This document shows, piece after piece, positions 1 to 8,331 of a DNA stretch of 64,000 nt (its first letter is position 1; each line of letters opens with the position of its first letter). The notes beneath the pieces are model-generated. The model searched no databases, was not told the DNA's origin, and was given only the letters and a program-made list of their open reading frames with translations. The DNA is from Bacteroidia bacterium. GTDB taxonomy: Bacteria; Bacteroidota; Bacteroidia; Cytophagales; Cyclobacteriaceae. A program made the translations under genes and the position numbers. Location: assembly GCA_030432655.1 (NCBI GenBank), contig JAUILA010000017.1, positions 62,001 to 126,000 of the forward strand. Direction: 5' to 3'.

Positions 1-538
1 CACCAACTCCATTGAAAACCCTGGCATCCACACCATTCGCAATTTCCGTGGAATTGTTCAAGCCGAGTACCTGGCGGCCAATGATGTAATCATTATAGCT
101 GACATTGATCACCAGGTCCGCTTTGCCGGTAAGGAATTTCTCTGATTTCCGCCGGAACCAGCGTTTGATAAAATTCATACTGGAACGGAAGGTCCAACCG
201 TGCACGGTATAAATCAGGGGAATCCCCAATTGTTCGGCGATAAAGTACGAATTGGAACAGGCCCGTGCGCCATGAGCATGAATCAGATCAGGTTGTATTT
301 CCCTGGCCAGCGCGCGCACTTGACTTCGGATGCGCAAATCAAACGGCCGGGATGTCGGTATTACGAAAGACGGTACCCCAAGGTCGTAGAGTTTATCGTG
401 CATCGTACCCTCTCCAAACGCGAGAACATAGGATTTATATTTGCGCTGGTTGGCATGTTTTACTAATTCCTGAACATGTGTTTCACCACCGCCTATATGT
501 CCTTGCCTGATTGTATGAAGGATCTTAAACGGCTCCAT
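1..538 (-). CDS. Glycosyltransferase family 4, N-terminal part (cut by window start)
   Basis: Reading the minus strand from an ATG at 538 gives an open frame to the window edge (179 codons, no stop seen). The start is a GT-B glycosyltransferase N-domain: a hydrophobic strand (KILHTIRQGHIGGGETHV, residues 5-22) with the glycine-rich turn and the HV helix typical of GT4 enzymes, then PDLIHAHGAR and LIYTVHGW, which match the usual 'DxIHaH' and 'vHG' strands. GT4 enzymes retain the anomeric configuration and add sugars from nucleotide donors in the cytoplasm. The start overlaps the stop of the upstream GT2 gene by 14 bp, so it is the last seen gene of an exopolysaccharide operon. The sugar cannot be told; the acceptor-binding C-domain is outside the window. 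Confidence 0.85.
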   Translation of the reverse strand, partial: MEPFKILHTIRQGHIGGGETHVQELVKHANQRKYKSYVLAFGEGTMHDKLYDLGVPSFVIPTSRPFDLRIRSQVRALAREIQPDLIHAHGARACSNSYFIAEQLGIPLIYTVHGWTFRSSMNFIKRWFRRKSEKFLTGKADLVINVSYNDYIIGRQVLGLNNSTEIANGVDARVFNGVG

Positions 539-1409
539 CGACCTTTTTTTTATTGCCCAGGTTCCATATAACCGCCTGAATAAATTCATTCGAGTAATGC
601 GCTTTACCTTTCATAAAATTCCTGATAATATTAACGGGAATACTGAAAAGAAGGAGATAAGAGAAGAATATAATTTTTTGATACCAGCGGGTATTTCTTC
701 TTTGAAAAAGAATGCGGTTACGGTTAAGATAAAAATAAGACTTTCGGCCCAGTTTATTGACCGATACAGATTTTTTGTGATGAATTCTGCTGTTATTGGC
801 TACCACAAGGCGGCAACCGGCGTTTTTCAGTTGGACAGACCAATCCATTTCCTCATAATACAGGAAATAAATCTCCGGGAGATAACCGGCAAGCTCAACG
901 CATTCCCGATTGACCAGCATACATGCGCCATGTAAATACGCTGTATCGGATAATGCTTCACCGGACTTTATGACCGTAACGGACCTGTTCCGACCTGTAT
1001 AGGGATTGATCGGTGTAAACCCAGCAAATTCCACTTCATTTTGTGGACCGGTACAAATTATAGGGCTGAGTGCAATGTGCTCCCGGGGATCTTTAACAGC
1101 TGAAATCAGATTATCCAGCTGACCGTCCGGAAAGATGATGTCGTTATTAAGAAGAAGCAAATAATCCCCGGAGGCCGTTCTGATCCCTGAATTAAGGGCA
1201 GCGGCATATCCAAGATTTCGTGTATGAATTACCCGGAACTGCGCTTGTTCATAAATTATCTCATCCGGGTCTGTACTGTTGTCTACAATAACAATTTCAA
1301 CCGGCTGAAAGGACGAGGATAGAATGCTTTGAACAAGGTCCAGTGTGCAAGCCTTCTCATTGTGATTGACCGTGATTGCAGAAACACGCAGTTCGGATTT
1401 CGATATCAT
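525..1409 (-). CDS. Glycosyltransferase family 2 (rhamnosyltransferase-like)
   Basis: A 294-residue GT-A fold protein. The nucleotide-binding strand and turn are seen at VEIVIVDNST (residues 37-46) and the metal-binding DxD-like motif as LLLLNNDI (84-91, NND at 88-90), a form common in WbbL/rhamnosyltransferase-type GT2 proteins. It would move a sugar from a nucleotide donor onto a lipid-linked glycan at the inner face of the cytoplasmic membrane. It overlaps the genes on both sides by a few bases (4 bp with the membrane GT2 before it, 14 bp with the GT4 after it), which indicates translational coupling in an exopolysaccharide operon. Substrate is unknown. Confidence 0.88.
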   Translation of the reverse strand: MISKSELRVSAITVNHNEKACTLDLVQSILSSSFQPVEIVIVDNSTDPDEIIYEQAQFRVIHTRNLGYAAALNSGIRTASGDYLLLLNNDIIFPDGQLDNLISAVKDPREHIALSPIICTGPQNEVEFAGFTPINPYTGRNRSVTVIKSGEALSDTAYLHGACMLVNRECVELAGYLPEIYFLYYEEMDWSVQLKNAGCRLVVANNSRIHHKKSVSVNKLGRKSYFYLNRNRILFQRRNTRWYQKIIFFSYLLLFSIPVNIIRNFMKGKAHYSNEFIQAVIWNLGNKKKVDGAV

Positions 1410-2602
1410 GGCAGGTGATCGTTTTTCAGAACATCCTCAATGGAAAGGGCGGCTGTTACGCTTGTTTTGCCAAACTCTTTTCGGTATTGAGGTGCACTGA
1501 AAACCGCAATAACCTGATTAAACAGGAAGGTGGGAAGTGCAGGCAGATAGCGGACCATTTTATTTCGGATTATGACCCCTGTAAAGAAAATAAAAAACAG
1601 GACAATTGCTGCACCCAGTGCAAATGCCAGGGGTGGGTACACAAATATATTGAGAATTAGCAATATACTGAGCAGGGCAAGATTAAGAAAAACAGGAGGG
1701 CGGACAGTTGCCAAACCGAATACGATCATATTCCAGTTGGTGGTCAGAAATCCACGAATAAATGTCCGGGCAGATTCTTTCATGTTTTCAAAGTAGGCAT
1801 TGATCCACCGGGCCCGTTGTCGACGCATCTGGTTAGCGAGACTGACCTTTTCATCATAGGTGACTGCATGCCTGGCATATGCAATTCGATATCCTTGCTG
1901 GACAAGGTAATTTTGAAGAAGCTTATCTTCACCAAGAAGCAGCATGTCAATATTCTCTTTCTTTTTTTCCAGGAACCTCAGCATGATTTCTTTTTCAACG
2001 CAAAACCCTGACCCGGCGAGGGTAGAGGAAGATCCCGCTTTGAAGAGTAATTCGCGGTCCGTATAATTATAATAAGCTTCATTCAGGGCATCTGCGCGGG
2101 ACAGCGGGCTGTTGGTATTCTTGGCTTTCCGGCGACCCTGAATAATGGAAAAGGGATTCAGAAATGCATTGTTGAGGTGCGTAAGTGATTCGGGATGCGC
2201 CAGGTTATCCGGATCAAAGACGATCACCGCATCGCTTTGATCGTCGAGGTAATCGCAGGCTGTACGTACAGATTTCATCTTTGAGTGAAGTGGCTCAGGC
2301 GGATAGATCACTTTTACTTTCGGGTGATCAAATTCAAATCGTTCTGTTACATTATCCAGAATTACAATAATCTCAAAGTGCGGATATGATCCGCTCAATA
2401 AGGAATCAATGAGCAGTCTGCACATTACCGGCGTTTTGTAGACTGTTATAATACAACTAAAAAACTGGTGTCTTTTTGAGGGATTAGAAGGTGTTTCGGT
2501 ATGGAATAAGGAAATCAGCAGCAACTGCACCGGTACAAGCAAAAACAGGACAAGTGATCCTGCCAGCAGGAAGTTAATGCCCATGAAAATCTCATAAGCC
2601 AT
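1406..2602 (-). CDS. Membrane-bound processive-type glycosyltransferase family 2
   Basis: A 398-residue protein with an N-terminal membrane helix (about 8-33), a cytoplasmic GT-A domain and at least two to three hydrophobic segments near the C-terminus (about 285-370). Motifs: VFDPDN (DxD at 130-132), GED (224-226) and QRARW (262-266), the Q(Q/R)xRW acceptor-site signature of processive enzymes such as cellulose, hyaluronan and poly-GlcNAc synthases. It probably elongates or adds to an extracellular polysaccharide at the inner membrane. It lies 7 bp after the sugar transferase gene and overlaps the next GT2. Whether it is processive cannot be decided from the motifs alone. Confidence 0.85.
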   Translation of the reverse strand: MAYEIFMGINFLLAGSLVLFLLVPVQLLLISLFHTETPSNPSKRHQFFSCIITVYKTPVMCRLLIDSLLSGSYPHFEIIVILDNVTERFEFDHPKVKVIYPPEPLHSKMKSVRTACDYLDDQSDAVIVFDPDNLAHPESLTHLNNAFLNPFSIIQGRRKAKNTNSPLSRADALNEAYYNYTDRELLFKAGSSSTLAGSGFCVEKEIMLRFLEKKKENIDMLLLGEDKLLQNYLVQQGYRIAYARHAVTYDEKVSLANQMRRQRARWINAYFENMKESARTFIRGFLTTNWNMIVFGLATVRPPVFLNLALLSILLILNIFVYPPLAFALGAAIVLFFIFFTGVIIRNKMVRYLPALPTFLFNQVIAVFSAPQYRKEFGKTSVTAALSIEDVLKNDHLP

Positions 2603-2609
2603 GGGTAAA

Positions 2610-3773
2610 CTAATCCTGCTTTTCCTCCTTTTGAAAAAGGACTAGTGGTGTCTTCAGTATAATTTTCAGATCAGACAGGAAAGAGTTGTCCCTGGCATAG
2701 GTTATATCGAGATCGATTCGTTCCTGATCGGACATTTGCTGACTTTTTCTGATTTGCCAGAGTCCGGTGATACCGGCAGGTGCTGCAAAGCGCATTGCCC
2801 ACTGATCCTGGGTCAGTTTTTCGGCCTCATAAAGAGGTAATGGCCTGTTGCCTACAATTGACATATTTCCTTTAATGACATTGAAGAGTTGAGGAAATTC
2901 ATCAAGACTTGTGAGGCGCAGAAAGCTTCCGAGACGCGTTGTCCTGGGGTCATTTTTCGCCTTGAAAAACAGCGATTCATCCACCTCTGATGAAGGCTTG
3001 TAAATATTTAAATGCTTTAACTTCTCCATTTCAGCTTCTGCACCCGCTTTCATCGTACGGAATTTGTAAAAATCAAAAACCCGATAGCCTTTACCTGCCC
3101 TTTTGGATATATACAGTACAGGCCCCCGGGAATCAATTTTAATGGCCAGGGCGATCAGAAGCATTAAAGGAGAAAAGAATATAAGCAGTAAAGAAGCCAG
3201 GACAATGTCGAAGACACGTTTCATTCCCCAGATCTTAAATTCTTCTGCGCCTGACGATGTGCGGGACTGGTTTTGCTCGTCAACATCCGTCGATTCATTC
3301 AGTTCCTTGAGCCGGGTAAGAAATGACATTCGCTGAACAAGATCTTCGGGCGTGATTTCAGCTGTAAAATAATCACTGGCGCCTACGCGAATCGCATGAT
3401 CACGTTCTTCAGCACTAAATTCTTCAGAAATGAAAATTACCGGGACGTTTCTCAGGAACTGGATAGTCCCCAGGGATTTGACAAAATCAAATGGTCTCAG
3501 ACCATCAATTTTGGTATTTATGACGATCAGGCTTGGTTCCTGAGACTGGCGGAAATGCTTTTCCTTTAACCATTTTAGTGCCTCAGGTCCGCTATTTAAT
3601 TTTTCACAATGATAACCACGTTGCGCGAGTTCAGCGCATAGTTGATTGCATTCTCCAATAAACAGATAATAATTGGAAGTTGTGGCGACCTGTTCTTCTT
3701 CAGAATGGTCGGCTATTAGTGGAAAAGCATGTAAAGAGTAAGTAGAGTTTTCCATCATAGGCAAATCAAACAA
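2610..3773 (-). CDS. Initiating sugar transferase with N-terminal degenerate receiver domain
   Basis: The C-terminal 200 residues are a bacterial sugar transferase (PF02397 type, as in WcaJ/EpsL): KRVFDIVLASLLLIFFSPL membrane segment (about 185-203), YKFRTM (236-241), SFLRLTSLDEFPQLFNV, GNMSIVGNRP and GITGLWQ. Such enzymes put the first sugar-1-phosphate onto undecaprenyl phosphate. The N-terminal part (about 35-155) reads as a response-regulator receiver fold, but the phospho-acceptor Asp is Asn86 (in SLIVINTK), the conserved Lys is Ala138 (GASDYFTAE) and the acidic pocket is reduced to GEC. It is therefore a pseudo-receiver, perhaps a regulatory or docking module. It lies 8 bp after the single receiver gene, so both may act together. 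First-sugar identity unknown. Confidence 0.88.
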   Translation of the reverse strand: MFDLPMMENSTYSLHAFPLIADHSEEEQVATTSNYYLFIGECNQLCAELAQRGYHCEKLNSGPEALKWLKEKHFRQSQEPSLIVINTKIDGLRPFDFVKSLGTIQFLRNVPVIFISEEFSAEERDHAIRVGASDYFTAEITPEDLVQRMSFLTRLKELNESTDVDEQNQSRTSSGAEEFKIWGMKRVFDIVLASLLLIFFSPLMLLIALAIKIDSRGPVLYISKRAGKGYRVFDFYKFRTMKAGAEAEMEKLKHLNIYKPSSEVDESLFFKAKNDPRTTRLGSFLRLTSLDEFPQLFNVIKGNMSIVGNRPLPLYEAEKLTQDQWAMRFAAPAGITGLWQIRKSQQMSDQERIDLDITYARDNSFLSDLKIILKTPLVLFQKEEKQD

Positions 3774-3781
3774 GCATCACC

Positions 3782-4177
3782 TTAAATTCCGGAACTCATC
3801 ATTCCGATGTTGGATCTGATGACTCCGCGTACAGTGGAAAGCAACTGTTCAGGATTGAAAGGCTTGGATATATAATCATCCGCGCCTGCCTGCAAGCATT
3901 CTTTTTTCATCCGGGAGTCACTCCAGGAGGAAATAACAATGACAGGGATGCTTCCAAACAAGCCACTTTTCTTCAGATTGACAAGAAAGTCCTTTCCGTC
4001 AATCACAGGTAATTTAATGTCAGTCATGATAAGATCAGGCAACCCGATACGATTCATGTGTCTCATGGCATTACCCACGTTTCCAAAAGCCGCTACATTA
4101 TACTCTTTTTCCAGGACCTTGGTGATGAGCCAACGAATCGCCTCATCATCTTCAATCACTACTACGCTGTACCTCAT
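3782..4177 (-). CDS. Single-domain response regulator
   Basis: 131 residues, almost only a receiver domain. All key residues are present: acidic pocket E9-D10-D11, phospho-acceptor Asp53 in LIMTDIKLP, Ser83 in the VIS strand, and Lys105 in ADDYISKPF. No output domain follows. It is the first gene of the minus-strand exopolysaccharide operon and sits just before a sugar transferase that carries a degenerate receiver. A reasonable inference is that the phosphorylated protein regulates polysaccharide synthesis by protein contact; the partner kinase is not in the window. Confidence 0.9.
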   Translation of the reverse strand: MRYSVVVIEDDEAIRWLITKVLEKEYNVAAFGNVGNAMRHMNRIGLPDLIMTDIKLPVIDGKDFLVNLKKSGLFGSIPVIVISSWSDSRMKKECLQAGADDYISKPFNPEQLLSTVRGVIRSNIGMMSSGI

Positions 4178-4589
4178 TATTCTTTTAATTAAACCAACTT
4201 ATATCGACAATTTCAGCGCTTATGGAAGAAACATGATTAGCAATTACTTCTGCAATACGTATTCTCCCGGACAACTATTATACAAAAAAAAGACCTTAAT
4301 TCCGACTGGCGCGAAACGAAATTGTGGTTTTTTAAAGATGTAGTATATAAAATACCTACAAATAGTGAACTCCAATGGACGATGTCAGGTAATAATATAT
4401 CTGACGGTCAGTCAATTGAGCTCCCCGGTATATACGATTACGGCGTCTAAGGTAACTAAAGAATCAGTATTTTTTATATTGTTTTTTATCTCTGAACTTT
4501 ATGAAATTGACCGGGGCGCTTTTAGCCCACCATGTGGAATATTATTCCTCATTAATTAAACCAGCGATAACATAAATATAATATGAAGG
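4178..4589. other. Intergenic region between divergent genes, no gene seen
   Basis: About 410 bp, AT-rich, between the divergent response regulator (minus) and SRAP gene (plus). Short open frames here have no recognisable content. I see no strong terminator and no perfect TAnnTTTG promoter; it should hold the promoters of both flanking genes. Confidence 0.5.
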
Positions 4590-5351
4590 ATGTGTTATGA
4601 TATAGCTTACATGACCAAGCGAGCCGAAAGATATGCAGATCATTATGCCCTTCCGGTTTCATCCATCGAAAAACTGGGGAAATGGACACCACCCGTCTAT
4701 CATGTCCAGGGATTTTCCCATCCGGATATCCCGGTCATCCTTACCGACAGAGAAGTCCATTTGTTTCACTGGGGGTTGATCCCATTCTGGGTGAAAGACA
4801 GCAAAAGCGCCACGCAACTAAGTAACAGGACACTCAATGCGCGGGGCGAGGAAATGTTTGATAAGCCGTCATTCAGAAAAAGTGCCGGATCAAAGCGATG
4901 TCTTGTGATGGTCGACGGCTTCTACGAGCATTACTGGGAAGACGACAAATCGTATCCGTTTTATATAACTCATGAGAAAGATGAACCATTTTCCCTGGGC
5001 GGAATATGGGACAAGTGGAGAAATGATGCCGGTGATGAAATTTATTCTGTTTCAATTGTTACTACCTCCGCCAATGAACTCATGAGAAAAATCCACAATA
5101 AACCGAAGGCAAGCGAAGGTCCGCGGATGCCACTTGTACTCGAGCCTGAACGCTACGAACCATGGCTGAATGCCCCGGACGATCCGGTAGGGAAAGCTCA
5201 GGTCATGGAACTGGTAAATTCATGCGATCCTCCCTTCCTGACTGCCTGGCCTGTCGACAGACTCAGGGGGAAGGAATACCGCGGAAATGTACCCGGAATC
5301 AGGGAAAAGAAGTCATATACGGAAATTCATGATCCTGTAGCAGGTAGCTGA
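4590..5351 (+). CDS. SRAP / YedK-HMCES family protein (abasic-site DNA-protein crosslinker)
   Basis: 253 residues. The start is fixed by biology: the protein must begin Met-Cys, because Cys2 becomes the catalytic N-terminus that links to abasic sites in single-stranded DNA. The frame beginning ATG TGT at 4590 gives exactly MCYD. Other SRAP marks are WGLIPFW (61-67), NARGE (83-87), RCLVMVDGFYEH (103-114) and the pair His169 ... RMP (179-181). The family shields abasic sites at replication forks. One oddity is a seven- to eight-residue insertion between the conserved His and RMP, which are usually nearly adjacent. No SOS partner genes lie beside it. Confidence 0.92.
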   Translation: MCYDIAYMTKRAERYADHYALPVSSIEKLGKWTPPVYHVQGFSHPDIPVILTDREVHLFHWGLIPFWVKDSKSATQLSNRTLNARGEEMFDKPSFRKSAGSKRCLVMVDGFYEHYWEDDKSYPFYITHEKDEPFSLGGIWDKWRNDAGDEIYSVSIVTTSANELMRKIHNKPKASEGPRMPLVLEPERYEPWLNAPDDPVGKAQVMELVNSCDPPFLTAWPVDRLRGKEYRGNVPGIREKKSYTEIHDPVAGS

Positions 5352-5500
5352 TCCTCGCGGATTGTGGAAATAACTCCACTTATTAGGGTTTTTTATTGAA
5401 TATGAGCCTTAAGTGAACCCGCTCAGCTGCTCTCAGCGGGGTGGCATTGTTTTTTCTCTGTATATACTGAAAATAAGTGATAATCTTAACAGAATTAGCT

Positions 5501-6085
5501 ATGAAATTATTTAAACAATTCATGTTAATGCTTCTTCTGACTGGATTTTCGTTAACAGCGTTCGGTCAGACAGTAGCATCTGACAGAAACCTGAACGTAG
5601 ATATAAGTGAATTTGAAACTTTTGCGTGGTCGAGCCATGCAGCCAATGACAAAGACGTATACTTTCTAAGTAATGCAGTCTTGAAGGCCTATCTGAGAGA
5701 CGCGATCCGGTACGAGCTGGAAGCCAGAAATTTTGAATACAAGCAAAGTAAAAATGCTGATCTTCTGGTAAACTTTCGAATTTTTGACGAACCAGTTACC
5801 CTGGAAGGTTATGAAAAAACCTACGTGGATGAAAATTACTGGGCCGTCAATGAAATCAGGAAAGATATGATAGGAATCAAGCCGGAAGCTGAGGTCCGTA
5901 CGATGGACGACAGAGAAGAGTACTGGCTGAAAAAAGGCAGTCTCATTATCCAACTGGTTCATATTGAATCCGGTCAAATAATCTGGCAAGGGTATGCGGA
6001 TGAGATGTTAAAAGAGTTTGATGATAATGAAATAAAATCAGCCGTGAAGACCATCTTTGATAAAGAGTTTAACTTTTCTTCCTAA
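5501..6085 (+). CDS. DUF4136-like secreted protein
   Basis: 194 residues from the ATG at 5501; an earlier ATG at 5477 in the same frame would put eight residues before a clean signal peptide (MKLFKQFMLMLLLTGFSLTA, cleaved near FGQ), so the later start is preferred. The body fits the DUF4136 pattern: an early 'FETFAW' strand, an amphipathic helix (LRDAIRYELEARNFEY) and NADLLVNFRI, followed by WLKKGSLIIQLV and IIWQGYA. These proteins are exported and of unknown function. A strong terminator follows directly, and the gene appears to be transcribed alone. Confidence 0.75.
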   Translation: MKLFKQFMLMLLLTGFSLTAFGQTVASDRNLNVDISEFETFAWSSHAANDKDVYFLSNAVLKAYLRDAIRYELEARNFEYKQSKNADLLVNFRIFDEPVTLEGYEKTYVDENYWAVNEIRKDMIGIKPEAEVRTMDDREEYWLKKGSLIIQLVHIESGQIIWQGYADEMLKEFDDNEIKSAVKTIFDKEFNFSS

Positions 6086-6109
6086 TCCTGATAACCAATG
6101 ACCAACCAT

Positions 6110-6141
6110 AAAAGGCCTGCCCTCCGGGGCGGGCCTTTTGT
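6110..6141 (+). terminator. Rho-independent terminator
   Basis: Stem AAAGGCCTGCCC / GGGCGGGCCTTT with a short loop and a T-rich tail, 25 bp after the DUF4136 gene. Confidence 0.85.
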
Positions 6142-6333
6142 ATTTTACCGACCCGGAATGCCTGACCCACCCTGAAACCAATTAATCTTCCTGTTATTCT
6201 TACATCAAATGAAGTAAGTATTGGCCTCACGTCCAGCAGGACCTGATTTGTGAATAAAGGTGCTTGACAGGCAGGGTTACCTCGTTATTAATAAGGTGAT
6301 TAATTTATGAATCATCATCAATTTGATTGAGCC

Positions 6334-6840
6334 ATGAAAAGCAAGAATACGTTGTTAACGCTTTTTTTTACATGCATGACGTTGGTGGCTGTCTCTCAAA
6401 GCAAGCCGGCACACCCGTCGCATTTCTATAATTACCTCGGAAAGACTGCTTCCTGGATAGACCGGGAGGTTCGTGCGAGTTATGATCTCAAGATTGAAAA
6501 AAATAAGATAAGTAAGGATTCAGTTCGGTTATCGGTGTACAATTCACTAAGCGACATCAAGGTTACTTTTTACCTTGTTGACGATGCCTGTGATTATATT
6601 TCATTCGATGATTATTCCCTTGACTCGAATCGTGTCCGTTCCTATTTCACCCAATGGTGTTCAGATGTAACGGATCATTTCAAGTTCATTTCAGAGGAAT
6701 ACGAACGTTATCCCATGTTTATGGATATGTCCAGTGATGTGGTTTTCTATATACCTGAAGACCAGAACCTGGAAACAGGTCTACGCTATTTTCTGTTCTC
6801 CGGATTTATCCGGAACGATCAGTTGCTGACGAGCCTGTAG
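6334..6840 (+). CDS. Hypothetical secreted protein
   Basis: 168 residues with a signal peptide (about 1-21, ending VAVSQ). The mature part is rich in Asp/Ser and aromatic residues (DDACDYISFDDYSLDS) and has two Cys, at about residues 89 and 109. I do not recognise the family. It is a single gene bounded by terminators on both sides (6110-6141 and 6862-6896), so it is probably its own transcription unit and acts outside the cytoplasm. Confidence 0.7.
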   Translation: MKSKNTLLTLFFTCMTLVAVSQSKPAHPSHFYNYLGKTASWIDREVRASYDLKIEKNKISKDSVRLSVYNSLSDIKVTFYLVDDACDYISFDDYSLDSNRVRSYFTQWCSDVTDHFKFISEEYERYPMFMDMSSDVVFYIPEDQNLETGLRYFLFSGFIRNDQLLTSL

Positions 6841-6861
6841 ATGCAGCAGTAGTTTGCAGTA

Positions 6862-6896
6862 AAAAGGGTGTCTTCCTGAGGAGGCACCCTTTTTTA
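6862..6896 (+). terminator. Rho-independent terminator
   Basis: Stem GGGTG..CACCC with an inner TCC/GGA pairing and a T6 tail, 22 bp after the preceding stop codon. Confidence 0.8.
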
Positions 6897-6987
6897 TTTC
6901 ATTCCTGTCTGGTTCACAGTACAGAATACAGTTTCTGGGATTTCTGATCAGAAGCTGTATCATTGTGTTTGCCAAATTCACGAATCC

Positions 6988-8235
6988 ATGGAGAATGCTC
7001 CCCTGATATCTAATGATGCCGTTGTGCTGGGCTTGCTGGTGGCCACTGTCGCGGCGGTATTTGCCACTGCTGCTTCGGAAAATCCGGGCTGGAAAAAGTT
7101 TTACCGAGTCGTCCCGACGGTCCTGCTCTGCTACTTTATTCCGTCCATCTACAATACCCTGAATATCATTAACGGTGAGGAGTCGCAGCTGTATTATGTG
7201 GCGTCCAGGTACCTGCTCCCGGCCAGTCTTGTGTTGTTTACCCTGAGTATTGATATCCGTGAAATAATCAAACTTGGCTGGAAGGCTCCGGTTATGTTCA
7301 TTGCCGGCACCATCGGTATTATTGTCGGCGGAGTGGTCGCAATTATGGCGGGCGCCGTGTTTATGCCGGATGTGTTGCGGGAGAATGATTTATGGCGGGG
7401 CATGTCTACCATTGCCGGATCCTGGATCGGTGGCGGAGCCAACCAGACCGCCATGTACGTGGTATTTGAACCACCGCCCGAATTATTTACAAAAATGATC
7501 GCCGTGGATATCATCCTGGCAAACTTGTGGATGGGCTTTCTGCTTTACTGGTCCAAGGACCCTGAACGAATTGACAAAAAATTAAAGGCGGATACCAGCA
7601 ACATTAGTGAAATACAGCAAAATATCGAGAATTACCGCACCCGGATCATGCGCATACCTTCTTTCGCCGACCTGATGACCATTCTTGGGTTTGGGATTGG
7701 TATTACCGGCCTGGCACACCTGCTGGCCGGGGGAATCGCTCCCTGGATCGAAGAGAATTACCCGGTTCTGGCTGAATATTCCCTGACCAGCGTGTTTTTC
7801 TGGGTAGTGGTGATAGCGACCTCCATAGGTGTTGCTCTTTCGTTTACCAGGTACCGACAGCTTGAAGGTGCCGGTGCCTCACGGATTGCCAGCGCATTTC
7901 TGTATATCCTGGTCGCCACCATTGGTATGCAAATGAACCTGATGGATGTCAGGGAAGCACCGGAGTTCTTTCTGCTGGGTCTTATCTGGATAAGTGTTCA
8001 TATTATCATTCTGCTCCTGGTTGCCTGGCTGATCAGGTCACCGTTTTTCTTCGTGGCTGTCGGAAGCCAGGCAAATATAGGCGGGGCTGCATCAGCGCCG
8101 ATCGTCGCCGCGTCTTTTAATCCTTCCCTTGCCCCGGTTGGGGTGTTGTTAGCCGTACTCGGTTACGCCCTGGGCACCTATGGCGCCTATATATGCGCTC
8201 AGTTGATGCGGATGGTTTCTGAGGGCCTTCTGTAA
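6988..8235 (+). CDS. DUF819 family integral membrane protein
   Basis: 415 residues with about ten to eleven hydrophobic helices and little soluble sequence except a charged loop near residues 190-215 (KDPERIDKKLKADT). The pattern (early AVVLGLLVAT, FYRVVPTVLLCYFIPSIYNTL, the glycine-rich GGGANQTAMY segment, and GSQANIGGAASAPIVAASF near the end) matches DUF819 (YjcL-like) proteins, a transporter-like family of unproven substrate with two-fold repeat glycine signatures. The gene is alone between two terminators. The start at 6988 is the first ATG and gives a full-length protein. Confidence 0.85.
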   Translation: MENAPLISNDAVVLGLLVATVAAVFATAASENPGWKKFYRVVPTVLLCYFIPSIYNTLNIINGEESQLYYVASRYLLPASLVLFTLSIDIREIIKLGWKAPVMFIAGTIGIIVGGVVAIMAGAVFMPDVLRENDLWRGMSTIAGSWIGGGANQTAMYVVFEPPPELFTKMIAVDIILANLWMGFLLYWSKDPERIDKKLKADTSNISEIQQNIENYRTRIMRIPSFADLMTILGFGIGITGLAHLLAGGIAPWIEENYPVLAEYSLTSVFFWVVVIATSIGVALSFTRYRQLEGAGASRIASAFLYILVATIGMQMNLMDVREAPEFFLLGLIWISVHIIILLLVAWLIRSPFFFVAVGSQANIGGAASAPIVAASFNPSLAPVGVLLAVLGYALGTYGAYICAQLMRMVSEGLL

Positions 8236-8260
8236 CGAAGGGCACAGGTAAAGGCACAAA

Positions 8261-8286
8261 AAAACAGGCGGAATTTCCGCCTGTTT
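8261..8286. terminator. Bidirectional terminator
   Basis: Perfect hairpin AAACAGGCGGAA / TTCCGCCTGTTT between the convergent DUF819 and GH16 genes; T or A tracts on both sides let it work in both directions. Confidence 0.8.
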
Positions 8287-8331
8287 CTGTGTACGGGAAC
8301 ACAATCGAATAAATATCAGAATTGGGTGTGG

